From: a virus
DNA length: 42,134 nucleotides
Direction: 5' to 3' (one strand)
IMG/VR virus record: IMGVR_UViG_3300032677_000061
Location: 1-42,134 of that record
The notes under the pieces are model-generated. The model saw nothing but the letters and a program-made list of their open reading frames with translations. It ran no database searches and was not told the DNA's origin. Within the stretch, counting starts at the first letter, position 1. Each line of letters begins with the position of its first letter. This document shows positions 22,457 through 30,300 of this stretch, one piece after another. Both the position numbers and the translations under genes were made by a program.

Positions 22457-23091
22457 TTTACTTCCTCGTCGATGGGGTATAATTTAGCATCAAACGCCAT
22501 AACTGTTCTATGCCCGGCTCCTTTCCAAGGATAAACCGTATGCGGAAGATAGCTTGGGAAAACAATTACACTACCAGGGTTTGGCGTATATTTCCAAGTG
22601 TCTTGCATAACAAATTTAGATATGTCTCGGTTCATAGGCAACTGAAAAATCAACTGACTATCGCTGGGCTTTTTAGTTAACTCGTCTAATTCAGGAGCAC
22701 TGATATAGATATTTCCACTAATGTGTGCGTTAGGGTGTACATGAATTTCCTGGTAATCACCTGACTCTTGTCTAATGGTCCAAATGCTTCCAACTACAGG
22801 TTTACAAAGTTTTAGATCCTGATGTCCGGATTGTGCTGTGACTAAATCCATGTATCCTTGACAAATTTTTTCAATCCATGTAATTAACCAACTAACGTCT
22901 AACCCTAGTTCATTGGGATATACATGTACCTGTTGTCCACCTCTGATACTAAGAATATCTTCCCCAGAATCGTTTAGTTCTGGATGGGCATGTAGTGTTT
23001 CTGCCAGGCTATAAATTCTGCTAAACTCCACAGGAGGAACTGTGTCGATAGCCATAATAATTGGTTGAAAATATGCTACTTGTAATGTCAT
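22453..23091 (-). CDS. 2OG-Fe(II) oxygenase, TIGR02466-like, 212 aa
   Basis: The clearest oxygenase of the three. IHVHPNAHISGNIYI (residues 116-130, metal-binding H117 and H119 region), PGSVIVFPSYLPHTVYP (distal H184) and HRTVMAF (R195) follow the TIGR02466 pattern closely. The family motif here is H-x-H rather than the classical H-x-D. The N-terminus YFQPIIM is the usual entry strand. The start overlaps the TGA of the 168-aa gene (ATGA). Three members in one phage fragment suggest hydroxylation of several host or virion targets, which is inference. Confidence 0.85.
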   Translation of the reverse strand: MTLQVAYFQPIIMAIDTVPPVEFSRIYSLAETLHAHPELNDSGEDILSIRGGQQVHVYPNELGLDVSWLITWIEKICQGYMDLVTAQSGHQDLKLCKPVVGSIWTIRQESGDYQEIHVHPNAHISGNIYISAPELDELTKKPSDSQLIFQLPMNRDISKFVMQDTWKYTPNPGSVIVFPSYLPHTVYPWKGAGHRTVMAFDAKLYPIDEEVK

Positions 23092-23594
23092 AATAATTTA
23101 TCCAACTGAATAATTTCATTTTGTCTCGATATCTCCTTGACAAAATATACGCAATCAGGTTTAGCACCTTGTGAAATTGGTGTTGCTAATAACTGACTGT
23201 TTTTCATTTTAGGAAAGTACCATTTTACATCATTGTAAAAATTTACTATTTCTATTTTTTTAAACTCTACCCTAAACGAGCTTAATGGGTTAAAACATAA
23301 GGCTTCAAACCCTCTGTCATTTAAACTTGTTAACGGTAAAATTTCAATGTCGCATCCGCTTTGACTATCTCCTACTGCTATTGACCAATCCAACGGCATT
23401 GCAATTTCGTTACCTCCGATATTTAATACCATAGCAGGTGCATTAAACGATTCTAGGAAAATTAACGGCATAAAAAAGAAATCTGGTTCTTTTGGATCGC
23501 TGTTATCTAAGACCGCAAATCTGGTATTTTCGTCTACTTCCTCTGGTAAATTGTTCAATGAGAACGTTTGATTATCTAATGTTAATATCTGCAT
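23088..23594 (-). CDS. Conserved hypothetical protein, 168 aa
   Basis: Residues of about 60-165 contain MPLDWSIAVGD, LEILPLTSLNDRGFEA-like text (here EILPLTSLNDRGFEA), FNPLSSFRVEF, VKWYFPKMK and KPDCVYFVKEI. This is a pattern I recall from proteins conserved in T4-like phages of aquatic bacteria but without assigned function. It is probably an all-beta fold of about 150 residues. The start follows an AAGGAA ribosome site six bases after the UvsW stop. Its place between UvsW and the oxygenases is not informative. Confidence 0.75.
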   Translation of the reverse strand: MQILTLDNQTFSLNNLPEEVDENTRFAVLDNSDPKEPDFFFMPLIFLESFNAPAMVLNIGGNEIAMPLDWSIAVGDSQSGCDIEILPLTSLNDRGFEALCFNPLSSFRVEFKKIEIVNFYNDVKWYFPKMKNSQLLATPISQGAKPDCVYFVKEISRQNEIIQLDKLL

Positions 23595-23600
23595 GATTCC

Positions 23601-25070
23601 TTATTTTTGCCAATCCACTTTCTCAAGAGTAAATGGATACTTGGCGTCCTTGTAAAATTTTTTCCTCGTTGTGAGGTGACGCTTGGCAAATTTGCAGGTT
23701 GAAGTTATGTCCCAGATCTGTACAAAGTCTTTGTCTTCTGCTTTCCTAATACCACGTCCAATAGATTGGATAACGCGAGTAAAGCTCTTTCCGGATTCCA
23801 ACAAAACCAAATTAAAGATACGAGGAATATTAATACCCACAGCGGCCACACCATAAGTCGCCACAGTAATCTTATTGTCATTTGTTGCATGTCCTTTGTA
23901 CTCCTCTTTACGATCTTTTCCCTTAACTTCGCCTGAAATAAACACAGCGCCTTCTATCATTTCTGTTAATAATTTGCCTGTATCAATCCTATTGACTAAG
24001 ATTAATGTATTGCCTGAATCTGCAATGCCTTGAACAAGTTTACTAAAATATTGCATCCTATCTTTGTTAGTGACAAGATACTTTAATTCTTCTTGATATG
24101 ATTTAAACTCTGGTAAGTCTATTAATTGTAACACATTTACATGTAAATTGCTAAGAATTCCCATCTCTTGTAATTCGTGTGCTTTGATGCCTCCAACCAC
24201 TGGGCCAATGCTGGCAAAAATGGGTTCTCTTTCAAACGCATCTTTAGGTACTGTACCAGTTAGTCCCCAACGTATAGGTGCATTACATAGATTCTGTGTG
24301 AGTAAATTCTTCAACACTTCTGCCTTGGCCATGTGTACTTCGTCAACTATGACAGTCTGGACACCATCGAGAAATTCTGCCAATGTTAATGCAAGATCAG
24401 CATCCCAGTTTTTACTTTTCTTATCTAAAATATTAAGACTTTGCCAGGTACATATAGTGTGAGTTTTACCTATATCTTTACGATCACCATAGTAAACTCC
24501 AACATCTAACCCAACGTTTACAAAGTCTTCTTCTGTTTGTGTGACTAGATCTTTATTAGGAACTATGACTATTGAACGTCCATATTTTTCAGCACAATGC
24601 GCCAACGTTGCTGTCATAATAGTTTTGCCAGCACCTGTTGCAACTTCTTGTAGTGCTTGTGTATTGGTGAAAAAACGGTTAACAACTTCAACCTGATCTT
24701 CACGCAGTACAATAGGTTCTCCAGCAAATCTATGACCTTCTGGCCACACTTTTCCCTGGTCTGCCCAATAGTTTGTAGTCACCGGTTCGAACTGAATTTT
24801 ACTAGTTTTTCTGAGATCGTCTATTTCCTCTACTTCAATATTTTGATTGTAAAGTATTTCAAGTATCTTTTCTAACTGGCTCAAATAACCGTTACCACCA
24901 AGACCAAATAGACTGACTTTTCCATCCCACCGACCTAGTTTATAAGCTGGTCTATAACGTGCCGTAGGATCCTCATACTTGAATGTTGCGACTAATTTCT
25001 TGCGAATTTCTAAAGGCAAATTTTCAAGTTTTATGTTGACTTCGTCACGAATTACTAATTTTACACTCAT
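23601..25070 (-). CDS. uvsW: UvsW-type DNA helicase, 489 aa
   Basis: A superfamily 2 helicase that in T4 unwinds branched DNA and R-loops and helps switch from origin-dependent to recombination-dependent replication. Walker A is ATGAGKT at residues 144-150, and motif II is DEVH at 243-246. Motif III-like LTGT follows, and motif VI is QSIGRGIRK near the C-terminus. The N-terminal 100 residues (YRPAYKLGRWDGKVSLF) match the UvsW DNA-binding domain. The length matches T4 UvsW (about 500). The ATG overlaps the TGA of the upstream 397-aa gene. Confidence 0.95.
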   Translation of the reverse strand: MSVKLVIRDEVNIKLENLPLEIRKKLVATFKYEDPTARYRPAYKLGRWDGKVSLFGLGGNGYLSQLEKILEILYNQNIEVEEIDDLRKTSKIQFEPVTTNYWADQGKVWPEGHRFAGEPIVLREDQVEVVNRFFTNTQALQEVATGAGKTIMTATLAHCAEKYGRSIVIVPNKDLVTQTEEDFVNVGLDVGVYYGDRKDIGKTHTICTWQSLNILDKKSKNWDADLALTLAEFLDGVQTVIVDEVHMAKAEVLKNLLTQNLCNAPIRWGLTGTVPKDAFEREPIFASIGPVVGGIKAHELQEMGILSNLHVNVLQLIDLPEFKSYQEELKYLVTNKDRMQYFSKLVQGIADSGNTLILVNRIDTGKLLTEMIEGAVFISGEVKGKDRKEEYKGHATNDNKITVATYGVAAVGINIPRIFNLVLLESGKSFTRVIQSIGRGIRKAEDKDFVQIWDITSTCKFAKRHLTTRKKFYKDAKYPFTLEKVDWQK

Positions 25071-26260
25071 CGTCCAATCACCTTGCCTTCGAACATTGTA
25101 GGCTCATCTGCCCACTCAATTATGCAATCACAGCAGTTGGCATACACTGAAGTTTTACCGTGACGTAGCCCCATTTTTGTATCTAAGGTTATTACACTCA
25201 TTGGCCGCCACGCATTTTTTAGGAAAAATTTCGGTAATTTTCCACTCATTACACCAGCCACGATTGTGTCATTTGTTAAGTTATAATTATACTGTTTTTC
25301 TAAAATAAATTCATTAAATTTCTTACCCAATTCATCATTAGCCAATCTAAAATAAATTCCAGTGTGGTCAAAAATTCCATTTTTTTCCAGGGCATCTGAC
25401 AAAATTTCGAGATTTTCTAGGTACTTGTTATTGACCATTGTATCGAATACAACCAGCAACGGTAGTCTTCTTAATTTTATCAAACTTTCAATAATTTCGG
25501 ATAAACTGTGTTCATGTTTGTTGACCCATACTCTTGATTTTTCTCGATGAGCAATACTTTCGGTCAAATTTTCACCGATTTTTCTGGCAATTTCTGGTCG
25601 ATATTGGTACCGCATACTTCGGTCAATAATTATGTTTTGATCAATGGCGGTCTCGACCCCTAAGTCGTTAGTAATGTGTTTTTGGAAGTTGGTATTACTA
25701 ATATTACCGATTAAAAATTGGTCACGAATTTCGTCTTCAGACCAAGATTTTATGGTTTCATAATGATTTTTTATCAGTTGGTCAACATCAAATTTGAATG
25801 GTTTTAGAAGTTCAAATAAAAATACAATATTACGTTCTGTTAGGTCTGCAACATATTTTTTACCATCATCCTTGGTCAAAAAGTTTTCAATATTTTTAGC
25901 GTTGTCTACTAAAATTTTACGAATTTGTGAAGAAAATGTAAAATCTATGGCCAATAGCATTTTTTCTTCATGGTCCGTGGTCACATACATTTTTCTTACC
26001 TGTTCAACCACTCTGAACGTCTTCGACCACTGAGGATCGCGATTGGCTTCAAAAATTGCCTCGGAAAATTTCGATATTTTTTTGGAATTTTCTTGGAGAA
26101 TTTTAAGAATTAGCCGACCTTGATTCTCAGTGATGTAGTTATGCGAAGAAATTGACGAAAATAAACTCAGCAGAGTATTATACTCTTTTTTAGGCAAATT
26201 TGCCTGAGAATAATTGTCTGGTTCGTCAAGAATATTTTTTAATAATGTATCTACGTTCAT
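25067..26260 (-). CDS. Hypothetical helical protein between uvsY and uvsW, 397 aa
   Basis: No family is recognised. The first 250 residues are a charged, mostly helical region. The last 120 contain LPLLVVFDTMVNN, GIFDHTGIYFRLANDE and a cysteine-bearing VYANCCDCIIEWADEP, perhaps a small alpha-beta domain. It has no P-loop. The start at 26260 is favoured over the TTG at 26296 because that TTG is the -35 element of a good sigma70 promoter whose -10 lies seven bases before this ATG. It shares an ATGA overlap with uvsW, suggesting a role in recombination. It is visibly AT-richer than its neighbours. Confidence 0.8.
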   Translation of the reverse strand: MNVDTLLKNILDEPDNYSQANLPKKEYNTLLSLFSSISSHNYITENQGRLILKILQENSKKISKFSEAIFEANRDPQWSKTFRVVEQVRKMYVTTDHEEKMLLAIDFTFSSQIRKILVDNAKNIENFLTKDDGKKYVADLTERNIVFLFELLKPFKFDVDQLIKNHYETIKSWSEDEIRDQFLIGNISNTNFQKHITNDLGVETAIDQNIIIDRSMRYQYRPEIARKIGENLTESIAHREKSRVWVNKHEHSLSEIIESLIKLRRLPLLVVFDTMVNNKYLENLEILSDALEKNGIFDHTGIYFRLANDELGKKFNEFILEKQYNYNLTNDTIVAGVMSGKLPKFFLKNAWRPMSVITLDTKMGLRHGKTSVYANCCDCIIEWADEPTMFEGKVIGR

Positions 26261-26267
26261 ATGTGTT

Positions 26268-26296
26268 AGTATACACTTACTTTTTTCAAAGGTCAA
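26268..26296 (-). promoter_or_regulatory. Sigma70 promoter with leaderless start
   Basis: On the minus strand TTGACC (26296-26291), a 17-base spacer and TATACT (26273-26268), five of six in each hexamer. Only AACACAT separates the -10 from the ATG, so transcription would start at the A of the start codon or one base away. Confidence 0.75.
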
Positions 26297-26303
26297 CCGG
26301 TTA

Positions 26304-26337
26304 GAAAAAAATAGGCCTCATATTATTTAAGGCCTAT
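26304..26337 (-). terminator. Intrinsic terminator after uvsY
   Basis: On the minus strand ATAGGCCT (26337-26330) pairs with AGGCCTAT (26318-26311) around an 11-base loop, followed by a T-run. It separates the uvsX-uvsY transcript from the next operon. Confidence 0.9.
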
Positions 26338-26360
26338 GGTCATAATTTTGGACAAATTAG

Positions 26361-26816
26361 TTATATGCTTGCATCTTCCATACCAGCAACACGTAATTTT
26401 ACAATATTTGTAATTTGCCACTGTTTTTGATCAAGTGCTTTAGTAATACCTAACCACTTATTTCTTAACAGGGCAAATTCATTGATAATTTTTTCAAAGT
26501 CGACTACGTCTGCTTCACCTTCGACGAATTTTTCACAATCTCTGCTACTAAGAGCACGTTGATAATTCTCTAAGTATTTACGAAAGTGTTGGCTCTTTAG
26601 ACGACGTAGTTCAATGTTAAGATACTCTAGTATTGCTTCGATTTCCTGTAATTGCATGAATCGTTGTTCAACGATGCCGGGCATTGCAGCCGCGGCACGT
26701 TCAACATTTCCACTAATCTTACATTCTTTCTTAGCTTCAACTAATTCGCTTTCAAAGAATTCAGCCGCATCTGGTATGTTACTAATATCTTTTGAAACCT
26801 TAGAATACCATCCCAT
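26361..26816 (-). CDS. uvsY: UvsY recombination mediator, 151 aa
   Basis: In T4 this hexameric protein loads UvsX onto gp32-coated single-stranded DNA. The sequence has the family pattern: WYSKVSKDISNIPDAAEFF at the start, a helix with KKECKISGNVERAAAAMPG, then LQEIEAILEYLNIELRRLK and FRKYLENYQRALSSRD, and an ITNIVKLRVAGMED end. The length is close to the 137 aa of T4 UvsY. It follows the 79-aa gene with a TAATG overlap and a GGAG site, and is near uvsX and gp32, as expected for partners. It is followed by a strong terminator. Confidence 0.9.
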   Translation of the reverse strand: MGWYSKVSKDISNIPDAAEFFESELVEAKKECKISGNVERAAAAMPGIVEQRFMQLQEIEAILEYLNIELRRLKSQHFRKYLENYQRALSSRDCEKFVEGEADVVDFEKIINEFALLRNKWLGITKALDQKQWQITNIVKLRVAGMEDASI

Positions 26817-27055
26817 TAAAACTCCAATTCGTCGTAATCGTCATCGTCTTTTTCTTCGTCAACCTCATCAAGATAATATTCTATTGCATTATCTAATATG
26901 GTGTCGACGCCAGTAACCGCCTGCATGACTCTGTCAGGAACACCAAAATCTGCTAGTAGATCGACATATCGTTCTGCCGCCGCTTCTAGTTGTTTTTTAT
27001 CAATGTACTCAGTAAAGAATACCCAGATATCGCTAATTTGTGTTTCAGTCAACAT
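26816..27055 (-). CDS. Small acidic protein between uvsX and uvsY, 79 aa
   Basis: A helical protein starting MLTETQISDIWVFFTEYID and containing YVDLLADFGVPD, ending in a very acidic tail (DEVDEEKDDDDYDE). A small protein of this pattern, unnamed, is recalled at the same place between uvsX and uvsY in T4-like cyanophages, which supports the gene and a recombination-linked role. The acidic tail could mimic DNA or bind gp32 or UvsY; that is speculative. Its start lies inside the end of uvsX (11-base overlap) with a GGAG-like ribosome site upstream. Confidence 0.8.
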   Translation of the reverse strand: MLTETQISDIWVFFTEYIDKKQLEAAAERYVDLLADFGVPDRVMQAVTGVDTILDNAIEYYLDEVDEEKDDDDYDELEF

Positions 27056-28100
27056 TATCTTCTATCTCCTCAGGAATGGTTGTTGGTTTAACTTTTAAAT
27101 GATAATTTTGCATTATCATATCTAATTTATCATCTTTCCATTCTTTTCGGTAAAATAAGAATTCTTCACCGGAGGTTGGGTCAACATATTTTAATCTGTT
27201 GCCTTGTTGTACAAGTATACCTTGTTTTTCTAACATATCAACCATACCGCTATAAGGATTCATACCTGTTTCATATGGAATCTTAATTTGTACAGTTTCA
27301 AAAGGTTTGGCATAACGTGTCTTCATAATCTTACATGCCGCACGAATACCATTTACTTCTGATGTCTTGTTGCCGTCTTCGTCTTCTTTCAATTTCAACT
27401 TCTTCATAGCAACTACGATAGAACTTGCGTATACGAAGCCTTGTCCGCCTGAAATTTTGTCATCTGGATCAAACATGTCTTGGCTTGCGTATGTGTGGTT
27501 AGTAGCAACTAGACCAACATTTAAATTACCAAACATATTAACACAATTACGAACAAGTGCTGTCAATGCTTTAGGTTTACGACCCATGTCACCTTTCAAA
27601 TCACCTGCTTCAAACTGATTAACGTCAGTTGGAGTTAGTAACATACCAAGGCTGTCTATGACAAAGAGGACCTTCGGACGGTCAGTCATTTCCTTGTATT
27701 CTTTACAAAACTCATTGATAGTTTTGGCAACATCGTCGATCATTGCCATGTTGAGTTTAAGAAGTTTTTCTTCTGATGTATCAACACCTAAATCGTGTAA
27801 CCACTTTTCATCAAGTGCGTTTTCGCTATCAATCAAAATAACGTAGATACCATCTTTTTGTGCATTACGGATAAGATTACCTGAACAGATAAAACTCTTA
27901 CCAGCACCGGACTCGCCAGCAAATACAGTAACTTTACCCAGTGGAACTCCTCGATGGAAATCGCCACTAATTAGATAGTTAAGCGTATAATTGCCTGTAC
28001 TAATCCAGTCTGTCGGGTCGTTAAACCCAACGCCAAGACCATCGATACTCTTGGTCAAGGTCTTTCTAAATTTCGATAGATCGAAGGCTTTTGTAGCCAT
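27045..28100 (-). CDS. uvsX: UvsX recombinase (RecA-like), 351 aa
   Basis: The phage RecA-type strand-exchange protein. Walker A is GESGAGKS at residues 62-69, and Walker B is PKVLFVIDSLGML at about 142-154. The DNA-binding region is GDLKGDMGRKPKAL ... NHTYAS, and KISGGQGFVYASS is the T4-type L2 area. The length is close to the 391 aa of T4 UvsX, with a shorter C-terminus. The start has an AGGAG ribosome site. The gene lies directly after gp32 and before the 79-aa gene and uvsY, forming a recombination module. Confidence 0.95.
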   Translation of the reverse strand: MATKAFDLSKFRKTLTKSIDGLGVGFNDPTDWISTGNYTLNYLISGDFHRGVPLGKVTVFAGESGAGKSFICSGNLIRNAQKDGIYVILIDSENALDEKWLHDLGVDTSEEKLLKLNMAMIDDVAKTINEFCKEYKEMTDRPKVLFVIDSLGMLLTPTDVNQFEAGDLKGDMGRKPKALTALVRNCVNMFGNLNVGLVATNHTYASQDMFDPDDKISGGQGFVYASSIVVAMKKLKLKEDEDGNKTSEVNGIRAACKIMKTRYAKPFETVQIKIPYETGMNPYSGMVDMLEKQGILVQQGNRLKYVDPTSGEEFLFYRKEWKDDKLDMIMQNYHLKVKPTTIPEEIEDNVD

Positions 28101-28166
28101 AAGTTAATTCTCCTAAAAAAGATAACTAGGGCGTACAACTAGGTTGCAGAGGCCCAAGCCAAGTGT

Positions 28167-29153
28167 TTATTGCTTTTGACGATTGCGAATCATTGCCAAG
28201 ATGTCTTGGGCACGTGAATCGCCGCCGGCATCTGAGCTAGCTTCAGCTTTAGGAGCAGGTGCTGCCTTAGCCACTGGAGCTGGTGTTTCTTCATCATCGA
28301 TGTCATCTGCTACTGGAGCCGATGCTTTAGGAGTTGCCTTGTTAGGATCACCAGTATTTTGGCTCATACCGGCTGGTTTGAAATATTGACCCCAACGATC
28401 CATATCATATGGCTCGCCGTCAACTGATGCTTCAAACATTTCCTTCATAACTTTCAATTCAACTTCGCCTGGTTTCTTAGGCAAGAAGTCTGTCAAGTTA
28501 AATAATCCAAATTTATCTTTGGCCGCAGTTTCAGCATCGCTTAGTGGACGCTCACGACGTGCCCAACTAGAAGTTGAGTAGTCAGCGTATCCGCCCTTGC
28601 TTGTTTTCTTCATGCGATAGTCTAAGCCATGCACGTAGTCAGTTGGCAAATCTTCCAACTCTGGATCGACAAGTGCCGCACGAATTGATTGGAAAATCTG
28701 TGGACCGATAATGAAACGGCGAATTGGATTTTCTGGTTGATCTTCAGCTTTTTCACCTAGTCCGTCTTCAACAACAAAACCTTGGAAAATATAACTGCGT
28801 TTCTTCCAGTATTTACGACCCATGTCTTCTAATGCTGGGTCTTTGAACCAACCACGTACTTCTGTAAGGATTGGGCAAGTGTCGCCATACATTTCAACGC
28901 ATGGTACTTGTACTGTGATGTTTTTGCTTTCAGATTCGCCTTTGATACCTGCAAAGGGAAGTTTGATCATTGCACGTTCAACCCAGAAAAATGTGTTATC
29001 TGTGTTGCCGTCTGGTAGGAATCTAAGTGTAGATTCGCCGCCTTCTTTGAGATTCCAAAACGGATAAATTGATTTATCTCCGCCTGTACGTTCTCCTGAA
29101 CCTTTTTGTTCAGATGATTTTAATTTTGCTCTAATTTCAGCTAAAGTTGCCAT
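28167..29153 (-). CDS. 32: Single-stranded DNA-binding protein gp32, 328 aa
   Basis: It coats single-stranded DNA during replication, repair and recombination. The N-terminal basic arm (MATLAEIRAKLKSSEQK) is followed by the core WNLKEGGESTLRFLPDG, FFWVERAMIKLPFAG and VPCVEMYGDTCPIL, with KYWKKRSYIFQGFV farther on. This is the pattern of gp32 from T4-like phages of aquatic hosts, in which the T4 zinc ligands are only partly kept (two cysteines seen). The C-terminus is Ala/Pro/Asp-rich and acidic (ADDIDDEE), as expected for the protein-interaction tail. The start has an AGGAG site. Confidence 0.95.
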   Translation of the reverse strand: MATLAEIRAKLKSSEQKGSGERTGGDKSIYPFWNLKEGGESTLRFLPDGNTDNTFFWVERAMIKLPFAGIKGESESKNITVQVPCVEMYGDTCPILTEVRGWFKDPALEDMGRKYWKKRSYIFQGFVVEDGLGEKAEDQPENPIRRFIIGPQIFQSIRAALVDPELEDLPTDYVHGLDYRMKKTSKGGYADYSTSSWARRERPLSDAETAAKDKFGLFNLTDFLPKKPGEVELKVMKEMFEASVDGEPYDMDRWGQYFKPAGMSQNTGDPNKATPKASAPVADDIDDEETPAPVAKAAPAPKAEASSDAGGDSRAQDILAMIRNRQKQ

Positions 29154-29220
29154 AATATTCTCCTATTGTTAGCCTGTTTGCTTTTTTATGTGCCTATTAT
29201 TGTTTTACCAACCCTGATAA

Positions 29221-29256
29221 AACAAAAAGTGCATATACATAAGTATACGCACTTTT
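29221..29256 (-). terminator. Strong terminator upstream of gp32
   Basis: On the minus strand AAAAGTGCGTATAC-TTAT-GTATATGCACTTTT (14-bp stem with one G-U pair, 29256-29225), followed by a T-rich run. The G-U pair becomes an A-C mismatch in the other direction, so it is oriented leftward and closes the internal-protein transcript ending at 29308. Confidence 0.9.
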
Positions 29257-29307
29257 ATTTATGTTTGCAAGTGAAATCTTGCTGGAAATATGAGTATTTT
29301 ACTCGAA

Positions 29308-30300
29308 TTATCTGTGATGTACTAAACTTACCAAACGTTGTAATTCGTCAAATCCAACTGACTCTTGTACATCTTTTGTGAGTGGATTGAGTTGCGGTTT
29401 AGGTGGAACTAGACTATACGGATTAGGCTGAGTTGCGTTTGAATTATCAGCGGCCGATGGAGTTTGCTGTCCAAGACTCATTGTATTAGTATTTGGCATC
29501 TTCAATCCAGTACCATTACTAGCATTAGGACTTAATGCATCTAACGCACGGATATCAACTTTTGTCCCATTATTGACATTCCACCATAAGAATTTAGTTG
29601 TCTGTGGTGTGCCTGCTTTTAAATCTTTCAAAGCCTTATCTAATTCTGGAGCGTACTGTGGAATCCAATCGCTTGGCATAATTTTAGGTTGATTACTAGA
29701 TGAATCCATATACTTGATCATACCATCTTTGCTGTCAATATATGCCGGAGCTGTAGTGTTATCAACGAATTTTTTAGCAGTTTCTTTTGCACCAGCATCC
29801 TGATCAACTACAGGTTCAGGTGTTGCGTTTGCCGCTTGGGCTGATGAATTAGATTGTCCTGTAGTTGCCGCCTGGGCTGATGAATTAGGAAATTGCTTGT
29901 TTAATTGGTCACTACTATCCTGTGTTCGTTTTCCGATATCCTGTGCAACACCCTTGGCATCCATAATACTTTTAACTTGAGGAATTGTATCAGCATATTT
30001 TTTAGCAATTTCTATATATTTCGGATCGCTGAATACTACACCAGCAGTTTCATTTCCCCATATACCGTCTGCACCATACTTTGGAAAAATCTTGTTATCG
30101 CCGCTAGCTTTGACGATTTCATCTTGTAGAGCCTTAACATTAGGATTTTTTGGACCAGTTTTTTTCTTTGGAGCAGTATTATTCGAATTAGGGTTGTCAA
30201 TTACAACTTTACTAGGATCGATAGGATCGTTATTTGTAACAACCTTCGTTGGATCTATCTCTTCTTCAAACAAATTTATTAAAGTACGTAAGGAGTTCAT
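29308..30300 (-). CDS. Putative head/internal protein with PG-binding-like domain, 330 aa
   Basis: The start at 30300 (MNSLRTLINLFEEE) gives a TAATG overlap with the previous gene; an in-frame ATG 15 bases upstream is less likely. Residues of about 52-90 (NPNVKALQDEIVKASGDNK, YGADGIWGNETAGVV) match the peptidoglycan_binding_1 pattern, a repeat that can bind cell-wall material. The rest is low-complexity Asn/Ser/Ala/Pro/Gln. The C-terminus, QESVGFDELQRLVSLVHHR, resembles the ends of the 753-aa and 427-aa proteins. It is a virion-associated protein by context; a wall-binding or lytic-accessory role is inferred from the domain only. Confidence 0.7.
   Translation of the reverse strand: MNSLRTLINLFEEEIDPTKVVTNNDPIDPSKVVIDNPNSNNTAPKKKTGPKNPNVKALQDEIVKASGDNKIFPKYGADGIWGNETAGVVFSDPKYIEIAKKYADTIPQVKSIMDAKGVAQDIGKRTQDSSDQLNKQFPNSSAQAATTGQSNSSAQAANATPEPVVDQDAGAKETAKKFVDNTTAPAYIDSKDGMIKYMDSSSNQPKIMPSDWIPQYAPELDKALKDLKAGTPQTTKFLWWNVNNGTKVDIRALDALSPNASNGTGLKMPNTNTMSLGQQTPSAADNSNATQPNPYSLVPPKPQLNPLTKDVQESVGFDELQRLVSLVHHR

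Noticed and set aside
28101-28166. Possible terminator between gp32 and uvsX
   Set aside because: Only imperfect pairing (CTAGTTG/CTAGTT-type) is seen without a proper stem next to the T-run, so it is not reported.
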